A stretch of 64,000 bases of DNA, taken from positions 3,663,001-3,727,000 of the forward strand of contig JAGTTD010000015.1 of NCBI GenBank assembly GCA_018398585.1. The letters are read 5' to 3'. Origin of the DNA: Simmondsia chinensis (Eukaryota > Streptophyta > Magnoliopsida > Caryophyllales > Simmondsiaceae). A program made the position numbers and the translations under genes. Below are positions 46,333 to 56,399 of the stretch, in pieces. Every line of letters starts with the position of its first letter. The first letter of the stretch is position 1. Under the pieces are notes generated by a model, which worked only from the letters and a program-made list of their open reading frames with translations, was not told the DNA's origin and did no database searches.

Positions 46333-46883
46333 ATGCGGGTATATGTTGCGGGGCGATTTAATATGCGGTTACGAGACGGGTCTATGCGGGTACGGGGCGA
46401 GTACGGGGCGGGTACAAGCCTATACTGTACCCGCCCCATACCCATGACGGGTATTGACACGTGTACGCTACCCGTACCCGTTACCCGTCTCCCCTATACC
46501 CATACCCGCCCCAAATGGGAGGATACCAGCAGGTAACGGGTTTTACCCGCCCCATTGTCATCTCTAGGCGCCCCCCGTATGTTGGGATACCTAAATGATA
46601 AATGGTCAAACCTCAAAATGCCTAAGTGATAATTTTCCTTATTTTTATTGTATAATCACAAACCCTACATAACTTGATGTTTGATGTCTAGCAATAATAT
46701 ATTGTTGTACTTCTTTCCCATCGACACACACCGATATGTTGTGCGTTTAACTATTGATTATTCTAATACTACGTTTTCGATCTTCTGAATATTTACTCCT
46801 CGGTCCATGTTTGTTTTTAGATAATTAAAAATTAAAGATTTATTCCAAATCTCAAAACGATCACACAAAGTTCATTCAAGCTA

Positions 46884-47130
46884 AAGGAACATACCCACTT
46901 CCTCAAGGGCTCCCGCCTAAGCAGGGTCGGGGGGGGGGGGGGGGGCGGAGGATGTACGCAGCCTTCCCCCTTCAGGGTGTTAACCTGAAGAGAGGCTGTT
47001 TCCCAGTGCCCCCAACCTAAGGGTGAGGACTTCCCAGGAGGCCACCCATCCTGGTACTACTCTCCTCCAAGCACGCTTAACTTCGGAGTTCTCATGGGAT
47101 CCAGTGACGGCGTGTTGGTGCCCTCTTTGG
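46884..47130 (-). mobile_element. 5S rRNA-derived SINE, copy 1 (247 bp)
   Basis: On the minus strand the head reads like 5S rRNA: GGATCCCATGAGAACTCCGA, then AAGTTAAGCGTGCTTGG, GAGAGTAGTACC and GGATGGGTGGCCTCCTGGGA. This spans the A-box, intermediate element and C-box of the internal 5S promoter for RNA polymerase III. A tail follows (AAACAGCCTCTCTTCAGG, CCCTGCTTAGGCGGGAGCCC) shared with the RTE LINE at 32571-33198. The flanking duplication is AAAGTTCATTCAAGCTA (46867-46883 and 47131-47147). A run of 17 G (seen on plus) interrupts the tail. Confidence 0.88.
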
Positions 47131-47147
47131 AAAGTTCATTCAAGCTA

Positions 47148-47544
47148 TTACTATAAAGATAGAAATACTCATGCTAAGAGAGCTGAACAATGACAGGATT
47201 ACATCTATGAACGTTTGTAAGTTTATTCAAATTAATCTCTTATCTTTCTTCTTGATCAAAATATTTGCAATTTTTTCCAAGCTTGTACTTTATATCTTTT
47301 TTTTTTTCCATTTAAAATAGTCCTCCAAGATTTGCTTTATAACAAAATCAGTCCATGATCTTTATTTTTTCCTAGTGTTGATCACTAGATAAGAGACTAA
47401 GTTTTATCATAAAATAAAAAAGGGAAAACAATTTAAACGGAAACAAAGACAATGAACCAATTTAAATAAATTCACAAATATTAAGAGCTATTTTCAACAA
47501 AGAAAAGATTTTTTTCTGATAATTAGAGAGATAACCCTCAGTCA
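47148..47544. other. Intergenic sequence between SINE copies
   Basis: AT-rich, no gene. It may be part of an older repeat, but I see no boundaries. Confidence 0.3.
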
Positions 47545-47559
47545 AAACTGACGCACCCA

Positions 47560-47770
47560 TTAGAACTCCGAAATTAAACATGCTTGGGTGAGAGTAGTAC
47601 CAAGAGGAGTGACCTCCTGGAAAGTTCTCGTGTTGCACCCCTCGGGTTGGAGGTTCTCAGAAACAGCCTCCCTGAAAGGGGAAGGTTGCGTACATCCACA
47701 CCCACCCCACCCCCCTGGCAACCCTGCTTAGGCGGGAACCTTTGGGGCACTGGGAATGTTGTTTCCTTGC
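47560..47770 (+). mobile_element. 5S rRNA-derived SINE, copy 2 (211 bp, 5'-truncated)
   Basis: The head begins inside the 5S sequence (TTAGAACTCCGAAATTAAAC), continues GCTTGGGTGAGAGTAGTACC and CTCGTGTTGCACCCCT, and passes into the RTE-type tail (AGAAACAGCCTC, CCCTGCTTAGGCGGGA). The flanking 15-bp duplication is AAACTGACGCACCCA (47545-47559) and AAACTGACACACCCA (47771-47785). Truncation at the 5' end with a duplication fits target-primed reverse transcription. Confidence 0.88.
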
Positions 47771-47867
47771 AAACTGACACACCCACCAAACAGAGCTCGA
47801 GAAATCCAACAAGAGCAAGAAAAACACATAGCAACAAGCACCAAAACACCACCATGTTAACTCCCGA

Positions 47868-49085
47868 TGTACAACAATACACTTCAGAAATATAAGTGAT
47901 CAGTCTGAACAAACTTACAAACACGAATGATCAACAGAATAAATAACTCCTGATAATTTTGGTATTTTTATTCAATTTTTCTATATGCTTTAAATAATAT
48001 ATAATGTAACAAAAAAGTCAAATGAATCTCAAGATTTCACATTGCGAAATTAAAGTCACACTGCTCGTGCTATATCCCCCTTTTTTTGGCGCCACAAAGT
48101 CAACTTCTCTCCCTTTTTTGACCGTTAGGAGGTTAAGAAGACATTGTATTACTTAATCCATGCTCAAATTGGATTGCACTTCATTTATAGAGTCGGATTG
48201 TAATGCAAGACGAGTAACCGAAAAGTTTTTAAAGCAATTGGATCGTCAGAAATACAAACAGGTATGAGGAAACACTGATTGCATGAGCAACTTCAAATGT
48301 CATAACTTTTGATCCTTAAGGATGTCGGGGCAAATTACTTGTCAAATCGTTAGAATCATGATTCTACTTAGAACCGGGAGGGACTTTTAAAATTAGAATC
48401 GTAAAATCGAATCGAGAACTATAAGATTCTACTAAATGTATATTATAATTATTTTTTTGTAGTAATATAAGTCATACAGTTCAAAAATTATTAATGATGT
48501 TTACTTATATAGAAAAATATTCAAATATGATAAAAATATTATCATGTAACATATATGTGTAATTTTATGCTACAATAATCATGAGAGCTTTTAATATAAA
48601 TGCTACTAATTGAACTTTATATTAAGGTTAAAATATAAAACTAAACTTAATTTAAATTTCTTGAAAGTATATAACACTCAATTAATTTTCTTTTACTCCA
48701 AATTAATAAAGTAAGTTCATTTATGATATATGCTTATTTTTTTATATTTTAACTTTTTATTTGCAGACGTTGGTAGAATCAAGGTCAGATCGGTAGAATT
48801 ATAAAATCATATTACAATTCTATCCGTTAATTTCATGTAATATCAATGAATCATACGATTCTACAGAATTAAGATTCTACTTATGATTCAGATCGTTCCG
48901 CAATTGTGAAATCGTAGAATCGTAAAATCTACGATTCGAATAAGGATTTTAATAGACATGCTTGACGCTAGCCCCGCCTCTTTTCCTCAAATAAGAATGC
49001 ATTTATGGGGGGCCAATTTTATGTTTTGTGGATAGTTTAGTAGTATTTTGGTAATTTTGAATTTTTAGGTTTCTTTTGTTTGCCT
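47868..49085. repeat. Dispersed direct duplication, copy 2
   Basis: Counterpart of 31365-33225 without the LINE insertion. The site GTATTTTGGTAATTTTGAAT near 49055 is the empty site. It shares the internal MITE-like insert with GATTCTAC words (48350-48955). It runs on with a TATA-like CCTATAAAGAC (49083) and a leader, ending near CCGTATCA at 49229, so it may be an LTR. Confidence 0.6.
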
Positions 49086-49229
49086 ATAAAGACTCTCTTT
49101 TGCAGCTTGTATGCTCATTCATGATTTATTCAATACACAAACCATAGTCTTATTCTATCTTTCTGTGAATTCTGAGTTTCTCTTCGATCTTCGACATGTT
49201 GAGATCAATTTCACGTTTTTATTCCGTAT

Positions 49230-50249
49230 CAGATAGAATCAAACTAAAGATAGATTATTTTGATAAAGTAAACGATATTGAGGATCTCCAATTCTAGAAT
49301 CTCGTTCTTGATGTTGTTCTGTAACTAGATCAAGATCTCATTAGTTAGAGAAAACTAAATAAAGATTCAATATAGAATCGAGGATCAAAATGAATTGAAT
49401 ATAATATATCACATATACCTTTCATTTTACTTTAAACAGGTTGTATGTGTTCTTTTTGTCAAGCGAACCATACTCATGAGTTTAGAGCTTGTTTGTCATT
49501 TGTAGTTCGTGCTACACGAGAGATGCAACTAGGAGAGAGAGGTTCATATCTTAGACTTTATTAGGTACTTGGAGCTGAAATTGGATTGTTGAATTGCAAT
49601 TCTAATTCTGATTTTGATAGAGCTGGATCAAGATGGAAATGAAATTTCACTGTTTGGATAATTAATGGAATTAGGGATTGAAATTGTAACTTCATAATGA
49701 TTTGAGTCATATCTGGTTTTGGGTCAATCGAGTTGGATCATTTTGTGTTACGTTCAGCTAGGGTTGGGGTTCGATTGTGTTGACTTACTTAGGCTTTAAT
49801 ATATCTTGAGTTTCGAGTTAACTCCATCTAGTTTTAGTTGAGTTAGACTATTTTGTGTTCAAAGTATCCCAAATTTTGAGTTAATCAGATCGGGTTAAGT
49901 AGGTGTTCAAGTCAGCACATGTCAGATTTGAGTCGGATCAGGCCATTTCAGACTTAGACCATTTAGATTTTAGATCAATCAGGTTGCATCATTTCAAATC
50001 ACCTTGGATTAATTAAACTTAGGTCGGGATTAAGCGAGCCCAAGCCATTTTGGGTTTCAAGTCGTTTTAGGTTTTGAGTCAATAGACTGGGTCATCTAAG
50101 ATTATGTATCAGTTTGGTTAGGTCAGATTCAAATTGGGTCCAAGCCTCTTCTAACCGATGTATGAAACATATCAAATGCAATTTTAATTCCCATTCCATC
50201 TAGTAAACGAACAACAGAATTAAAATTTTGAATTATCATAATCTCATTT
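49230..50249. repeat. Intergenic region with GGGTCATTTT-type degenerate repeat
   Basis: 49560-50240 repeats phrases such as GGGTCATTTTGTGTT, GAGTCAATAGACTGGGTCAT and TTTTGAGTTAATCAG, also found in the palindrome arms and at 53440-53660. Ends with GGAGCTG...AATTGG and its rough inverse suggest an old transposon. No gene. Confidence 0.4.
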
Positions 50250-50494
50250 ACCAGGCACTAAGGCACCGGATCCCATTAGAACCCCGACGTTAAGCGTGCT
50301 TATATAAGAGTAGTACCAAGTTGGGTGACCTTCTGGCAAATCCTCATGTTGCTAACCCTATAAGGTTAGGAGTCCTTAGAAACAGTCTCTCAATAGGGTT
50401 ACACCCTGAAGGGTTAAGACTGCGTACATCCATCCCTCACAGACCCGCTTACACGGGAGCCCTTGAAACACTGGATCTGTTGTTGTTGTTGTCA
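50250..50494 (+). mobile_element. 5S rRNA-derived SINE, copy 3
   Basis: The head reads ACCAGGCACTAAGGCACCGG, then ATCCCATTAGAACCCCGACG, TTAAGCGTGCTT, AGAGTAGTACCAAG and TGGGTGACCTTCTGG, close to plant 5S rRNA from about base 13. The tail has AGAAACAGTCTCTC, ACTGCGTACATCC, CGCTTACACGGGAGCCC and ends in GTTGTTGTTGTTG. It sits in the degenerate repeat whose relatives (39960, 53850) lack it. No clean target duplication remains, so it is older than copies 1 and 2. Confidence 0.85.
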
Positions 50495-50760
50495 GTTTCA
50501 GCCTGAATTTTTGACTCCAATTCCATTCGCCAAGTAATTATAGCATAGGCATAGAATCTATCACTTTTAAGGTGTACTAAAATGTCATAAAAGAGCACTT
50601 CGAGGAGGCTTTTTAAAGCACTGAACACTAAGTGTAAGCCATAATTAAGAGGCACTTGTATGATTTTGCTTTTAAAGTTGCACTACTAATCACTTTAAGG
50701 ATAAGCCCAACAAAGCCCTTGACTATCATTGCATGATTGGTGATCTTATTTTGATGTCAT

Positions 50761-51000
50761 TTTTTTTTTTTTTTTTTCAATTATTAGCGACATAAGTTGC
50801 AATGCAAAAAATACAGTAAGAGCGAAGCCTGAACTAACACGTATAAAAACGTGTATCATAAAAACAAAGGTTTTTTTTTTTTTTACATTGGTGATGCTAT
50901 GAGAGAGGGGGATGCCAGAATCGAACCCGTGTCCCGAGGATGGCTAGCTACCACCACAACTATTGGGAACAGCGCGGATCAACATCATAAAAACAGAGTA
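50761..51000 (-). mobile_element. L1-type LINE 3' fragment with a nested tRNA-type SINE
   Basis: Begins with an 18-base poly(T) (the LINE tail) and GTCGCTAATAATTG on the minus strand, the same 3' end as at 51781 and 53100. Flanked by ATCTTATTTTGATGTCAT (50743-50760) and ATCTCATGTTGATGTCAT (51001-51018). A SINE sits inside it. Confidence 0.6.
50867..50983 (-). mobile_element. tRNA-derived SINE
   Basis: The minus strand has GTGGTGGTAGCTAGCC (A-box-like), CGGGTTCGATTCTGG (B-box), a pyrimidine-rich body and a poly(A) tail (poly(T) at 50871-50884). The flanking duplication is ATCATAAAAACA (50855-50866 and 50984-50995). This is the ordinary plant SINE type, in contrast to the 5S-headed family nearby. 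Confidence 0.7.
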
Positions 51001-51018
51001 ATCTCATGTTGATGTCAT

Positions 51019-51764
51019 GTTTTGTTATTTTGCCAATTTTCTTGGTCTCCCCTATTTTGTCATAACTTTGATGATTCCGTGATATTTTATATATAGCAAT
51101 TATTGTATATTTTACCTTGTTTCTAGTATCGTCTTTTATTTATAATTTTTAGTTTTTTGATAACTAAAATCTATATATTTTGCAGCCGATTTTTTTTTTT
51201 TTTGGCTTTTTACTTTTTCTAGTTTGAATAAAAATCAAAAAAGTGAAAAAAATATTGTTTTCAAAATCCAACTTAGTTTATCAAAAATTAAAAATTATAG
51301 ATAGAAAACGATATTAAATATCCCTTCAATTTAGTCATAAAGATTATCAATGTAAGAGATCTCAAATTTAATTCTTCTATACATAACCTCGGTTGCTACA
51401 AGAATATCAATAGCACTTATTGACTAGGGAAAATACACATACAAAAACGTTAGAAACGCTTGTAGACGTGGTAATTTTTGACCCAATCAACAAGTCAATT
51501 CGAGACAATTTAAAAAGCTAGGATTATAGTTAAATGTTGAATGACTCGAACCTATTATAACCCGAACCTGATTGACTCAAATTTGAAATGACCCGTACTG
51601 AACCTAACTTGACCTAACCAAATTTTTAAATGTTGTGTAAGAAATATTTCGCCTTGGACTACTGATCATGTTAGTCTCCCAAAAATATGATGTGAGCAAC
51701 TATTTTGTTTTTGTTTTTGACAAATCAAAGCTACATATGGTTAAAAATCTCAGTGAATCATGTC
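51019..51764. other. Intergenic sequence
   Basis: AT-rich. 51500-51620 has phrases (GACTCGAACC, CCCGAACCTGATTGACTC) of the GGGTCA-type repeat in inverse. No gene. Confidence 0.3.
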
Positions 51765-51780
51765 AATAACGTCATCACCT

Positions 51781-51890
51781 GTTTGTATGGTTTTGTTATT
51801 TTGGTCCCCATTCTTTTTCGGGTTGACTCAGTGCTTGCTTGGTCGAATTGCCTGCTGTATACTGCGACTCTGTCGCTAATTAACGAAAAA
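51781..51890 (+). mobile_element. Strongly 5'-truncated L1-type LINE (110 bp)
   Basis: Only the 3' end is present (GGGTTGACTCAGTGCTTGC, GCGACTCTGTCGCTAATTAA, A-run), flanked by the 16-bp duplication AATAACGTCATCACCT (51765-51780 and 51891-51906). The same 3' end occurs at 53040-53124. Confidence 0.8.
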
Positions 51891-52189
51891 AATAACGTCA
51901 TCACCTCTTCATAACAAACACCTAGTCACAATGATTTATCACTAACCTATTTCTGCTATTTCTAGGTCTTATCGAGCGTAAAAAAATTAAGGTCTATGAT
52001 AAAGTCTGCAAAGTTTCTATGGCGTTCTACCTTTGCATATCGAGGGTAGTTTCAGATTCGCCTCCTATAACATTAAGATGATGTCAGTGAGCTGTGAAAA
52101 TATTAATGTTTTCATAACTACTTTTTGCAAAATCACTTTTATACAAAGTGTTTTCGATAGTTGATGAAGCAAAAATACCCAAGATGTAG

Positions 52190-52781
52190 GTTTGATTTAG
52201 ATACTAGATGAAATCTGAAAAACAAATATGAATGTATAGAAGAAAGAGCAACGAAGATAACAATATTTACATGGAAAACCCTCAAAGAGAGGGAAAAACC
52301 ACGGGCAGAAGCAAAGAACTTTTATTCCATTGAAATTGAACAGCTCGAAGAGTTCAGCGAAGGCATCTGGCAAACAAAAAAAGAGGAATCTAGAGAAAAG
52401 GGGCGATATGCAAAAATTGTTCAACGAAAATGCTCAACAAACTGCAGATAAACAAGAGAAAGCAATGAAAATTTTGTGAATGAATATTATTAACACATGA
52501 CTACACTATTTATAATACAATCGTGAAAGATGAAAAACAAAACAAGAATCCAAAGCAAAACAAAAGAAAAACATCGCCTTGGCCATTGAAGAGTGGCCAA
52601 CAGTTGAGCTAGAGAACGGGAGAGGAGTAAATTTCTTACTTAATTCTCCTAATAACTTCTAGCTATTTACTACCCTAATAACACATGACAAGAAAGTAAA
52701 TCCAAAGGAATTCAAATACAAATACAAGAAAATATCAATAAATACATTCAATAAATGAAAATAAAATATTTGACTTCAACA
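52190..52781 (-). mobile_element. Reverse-oriented copia-like LTR, probably solo
   Basis: On the minus strand it starts TGTTGAAGTCAAAT at 52781, has TATAAATA near 52515, an AATAAA-bearing stretch, and a U5 typical of plant copia LTRs (GTGGTTTTTCCCTCTC, TTTTCCATGTAAAT) near 52310-52260. No coding region adjoins it. The far end and TSD are uncertain. Confidence 0.5.
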
Positions 52782-52789
52782 GGATAGTG

Positions 52790-53124
52790 TTAAAGATGCC
52801 GGGAAGATCCTTGCTGCAGAGCGAACATTGGAGGTGGGAAAAAGACTAGGGTTAGGTTTTGACGGGTATGATCCGCTTATGCTAAGTTCCTTGCTTCCAT
52901 AGATCAGGGGTTTGACTGTTCTATATTCCTGTCTTTTGATTTGTCCTGTTTTCAAGTCCTCCCTAGTAGTGTTTAAGACTCTTAGTGCTTGTCTATTTTG
53001 CTTGTATTCATGTTTGTATTGTTTATGTTGTTTTGATCCTCGTCCTTATATGAGTTGACTCAGGGCTCGTTTGTTCGAGTTGCCTACTATATATCGCGAC
53101 TCTGTCGCTAATTATAAAAAAAAG
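52790..53124 (+). mobile_element. L1-type LINE relic
   Basis: The start encodes AAERTLEVGKRLGLGFDGYD, similar to the linker of plant L1 proteins, and passes directly into the 3' end TATCGCGACTCTGTCGCTAA plus A-run. The RT is missing. The target duplication is not clear. Confidence 0.5.
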
Positions 53125-53137
53125 GAGAAATTTCTTC

Positions 53138-53180
53138 AATCTCACTCTCTCTCTCTCTCTCTGTGTTTCTCTCACTCTCA
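53138..53180. repeat. CT-rich microsatellite
   Basis: Run of CT units with flanking TCTCACTC. The minus-strand open frame across it is compositional. Confidence 0.8.
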
Positions 53181-53439
53181 AAAGCCGACTGAAAAAACCT
53201 TAAGAGGAGGGATTTTATAGTGCCCCTCATCAAATACAAAAGAAACCCTAAAGAGTAAGCATGTATACTAACCCAATCCGATACGAAAGGTCCATATTGC
53301 AGGGAGCGAAGCCATTTAGTTATTGAATATGCATATGCTTCCACTTTGAAGGAGAAGTAATACTTTTCTCTACTTGGAAAAAAAAAAAAAAAAAAAAAAG
53401 CTTCTGTTTCTATTTAAAACCACCAAGGATCATTTTGGG

Positions 53440-54297
53440 TTGTGACATCTCGGGTTTTAGGTTCATCAGGCCAGGTCTTTCAAACTTTGAGTCAGATATA
53501 GAAGGTTTTAAGTCAAATAGTGTCGAGCCATTTAGAACTGAGTCGTTCAAGTAGGTTTATTTTTAAGTATGAGGTCAAATATGATCTAATCTAGGTTCTG
53601 AGTTATCTTAAATTTTGGGTCAATCAAGTTAAGTCATTTTAAGTTTCATATCAGTGAAGTTAATGTGAAACAACAACTCCTTGGTTATCCTATAGAACAA
53701 AAAATATGATCGTTAGTTAAAATTCAATTCTATAAAATTGAGTAGTGCAATTATAATTCCAACTTCAATTGGTGAACCAAACAACAAAACTAAAATTCTG
53801 AACTAGAGAATCAATTCCGAGCTCCAATTCCATTTGGGTAAATAACACTTGAGGCATATATTGTCTCACTTTTATCGTTTACTAATGACATTAAAATTCA
53901 AGAAGGCTTTTCTAACGCACTAATGTTGGAAGTTCTAAAGTCGCACAAATCACTTTAAGGAATAGGGAAGCCTTGACTATAATTGCATGCTTTTTTTGGT
54001 CAAAAAACGCCCAAAAATAGACTATTCATTACTATATGAATTAATAGCATACAGAACTGAGCGAGGTGGCCTTCCAACCCCATCATGAGTACATCGACCC
54101 TCCCTATACAACTCGACTACAAAATGAGCCACAACATTAGCATTCCTACAAACCCAATTAAAGAAAAAAGATAAAATCAACAAACAAAAACTGAATATCC
54201 GAAAATAAAGTAGCCCAAAAAAATTTTGTTACAACTTTGATGAGTCCATTAGTACAATTTTTTAGCGTGTTTTGGGTATTATTTTCTATTTACAATT
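53440..54297. other. Intergenic region with GGGTCATTTT-type repeat
   Basis: 53440-53860 repeats the phrases described at 49560-50240, including CTCCAATTCCATTTGGG. 53990-54240 looks like a decayed LINE-type sequence without a readable domain. No gene. Confidence 0.3.
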
Positions 54298-54479
54298 TTT
54301 AATTTTTTAAAAATTGAAAACCATATTCTAAGAACATTATACGCATACTTACCCCATACAAGGGTAAGTTTATACTGCGCAAAGAAGGAATCCTGTGTTT
54401 TTTGTCTTTGATATCTTGTGATGTCGTATGACAAATTTTAATTAATGAAATACCAATTATCAAAAAAAAAAAAAAAAAA
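54298..54479 (+). mobile_element. Possible LINE 3' end with poly(A)
   Basis: Ends AATACCAATTATC followed by 18 A (54462-54479), like the 3' end of the LINE at 12391. Only the tail is recognisable. Confidence 0.35.
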
Positions 54480-54672
54480 ACAAGGGCGGGGCGGGGTGGG
54501 CGGGGCGGAGCGGGTATGGAGCAGGACAGGACGGATACAACATTATACCCATACTCGGCCCTACCCATGCCAGACATTATAACTTTTACCCAACCTGTAC
54601 TCGCTACCCGCCTCACTTTTACCAATGTGGGGCAGGTACCCAAAGGGAACGGGTCCCATTGCCATCCCTATT
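54480..54672. mobile_element. GGGCGGG-rich non-autonomous element fragment
   Basis: Same family as the outer ends of the palindrome arms. The right end is CCCATTGCCATCCCTA. The left end is missing and abuts a poly(A) run. Confidence 0.5.
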
Positions 54673-55577
54673 AGAAATGCTCATAAGATGTGGTAACTTT
54701 TGAAAAGCTAGTGTTCAAAAAAAATCTAAAATGATCCATTTTGAACCCATCCTACCCAAATAGATTTCTAAATACTGTGTAGAAAATATTAGCCCTTCGA
54801 CTACCAATTATGTAATCTCTCCAACTCTAGCATGAGCCACTTTTTTCTGCTTCTTTTACGAATCAAAGCAACATAGGGCTGACTTTAAGCGAATCATGGC
54901 ACTGGCAGCAAAGCCAGACGCCAGACACCAACTCACAATGGTAACGTTTATATACCGTTGTAAAAAAGTGCATAGGAAAAATGGCACTTCTCTAATATTT
55001 GAGAGTATTTAGCCCAAAAGAAAAGTTTCTTGAACAGAAGCAAAAACTTACGTTTTGCTTTTAAGTAGAAGAAAAAAAAATAATAATATTGTTTGTCATC
55101 TAAAACAAAAGCATAATAAGAAACTAAAAATTTTTCAGATAAAAAGAACCCTGTTAAAAGTATATTTTATAAAAGTATTTCTAATAAAAGTAATTTCTTT
55201 ACAGATTGGCACAACTAGCCCTTGAGTGATTCGAACCTTCGCCAACATCTTAATGTTATGGGAGGAAAATCTCGAACCACCCTAGATGATGATGACCCGA
55301 TGGCATGGGACATCGCAGCACCATCGGTCCCCAAAGATAGAATGCCATAGGAACTTCGTGGTTCACGTTACACAAAGGATCTCATTTATGATATGACAAA
55401 CCATAATCAAACCTCCGCTTGATGTCTCGGTGGTAGGGATGATAATAGGGTGGGCCATGGCGAATAGAGATGGCTCATCAATACCCGTACTCGACACCCA
55501 ACTTCATGCTTGTCAGCCGTACCAGTAGTTCATCCTATAAGGTCATTGAATAAAGAGGTCTAATACTTTGATATCAC
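54673..55577. other. Intergenic sequence, possible SINE relic
   Basis: 55213-55260 has GATTCGAACCTTC and ATCTCGAACC, like inverted B-boxes, but no ends are visible. 55436-55500 resembles the GGGCGGG-rich family (TAGGGATGATAATAGGG). No gene. Confidence 0.3.
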
Positions 55578-55993
55578 TAGGGTTAATCAAGCAAGCCAGC
55601 TCACGAGAATCATCATAAAGGTCAAAAAGCTCAGCTCATTTTGAGCTCGAGCCAAGCCGAGCTAGCTTATTTAGCTTATCGAGCCAAGCCGAAGTCCAGT
55701 GAAGCTCAAGCTCACAATCCTAAACAAGCCTAAGCAAGCGTATCTTAATATAATATATTAGCTTCAATAAGCCCAACCAAGTCAAGTTTGAGCTTAAATG
55801 TGCCGTGCCCAAGCTTAATTGATCTCGAACAAGCCTAGATTGAACTTAAATGAGTCTAAAGGAGACCCAAGCCTTTGGAACACTCAACCCGAGCTTAAAG
55901 TTTACGAGCTCAATGAACTTGAAGTCAGGCTTAATGCAAACGAACCAAGCCTCGAGGCTGGCAAGCTCAAGCTCGACTCAAATACACCCCCTA
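55578..55993 (-). mobile_element. GAGCTC-rich hAT-like element, third copy
   Basis: In inverse orientation it matches the elements at 13313 and 22304 from the end ATACACCCCCTA (55982-55993) to the diverged end TAGGGTTAATC (55578). Flanks GATATCAC (55570-55577) and GATATATC (55994-56001) agree at six of eight positions. Confidence 0.65.
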
Positions 55994-56050
55994 GATATAT
56001 CTATATAACCTTAAAATACAGAACATATCATATCGAGAGATCACAGGGTA

Positions 56051-56384
56051 TTGTTAGTATCATATCACAATCAGTGTGCCGACTGATTAGCTAGCTATGA
56101 TTTTAAAGGCGTTCCTATGGTGCAGAATTTTTCTGAGCTGTGTGTCAACACATAGTTTTTGTGTGTCGACATACAGCTCAGAAAAATGTACAGAATTGAA
56201 TTTAACTAAATTATGTACCATGCAGAAAGATAATTTTAAAGCTCTGGGTTCGAATCTGTTCTTTGCGAGTCCGTGCCTAGACCTTAGGCCTATTTTGTTT
56301 AGTGATCGAGTTGGGGCAACTATCCCACGTACTATCATGATGTAGGCTGTTTTTCCAATGCCATTTTTGGCGCTTTTGACACAC
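56051..56384 (+). mobile_element. Unclassified 334-bp insertion with internal hairpin and B-box
   Basis: Flanked by a perfect 15-bp direct repeat AGAGATCACAGGGTA (56036-56050 and 56385-56399), as for retroposons. It contains an inverted repeat (TTTTTCTGAGCTGTGTGTC at about 56127, inverse at about 56165-56190) and GGGTTCGAATCTG near 56247, like a B-box. No poly(A) tail is seen, so SINE status is open. Confidence 0.55.
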
Positions 56385-56399
56385 AGAGATCACAGGGTA

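Larger units (their letters stand above)
43086..46531 (-). repeat. Right arm of the giant palindrome
   Basis: Inverted counterpart of 34636-41196 and probably the original orientation, since it continues the gypsy pol reading frame into its own 3' LTR. The spacer between arms is 41197-43085 (1889 bp). It lacks the copia insertion and so preserves the empty site TAATTGTCAATGAGG (in inverse) near 45050-45065. Confidence 0.92.

Noticed and set aside
46900..47130. 5S rRNA gene
   Set aside because: The 5S-like part continues into an RTE-type tail, has substitutions, and is flanked by a target duplication. It is a SINE, not a 5S gene. A Cassandra LTR was also considered but there are no terminal repeats or primer-binding site.
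53108..53344. Minus-strand 78-codon frame
   Set aside because: Runs through a CT microsatellite; no similarity recognised and no promoter or splice context.
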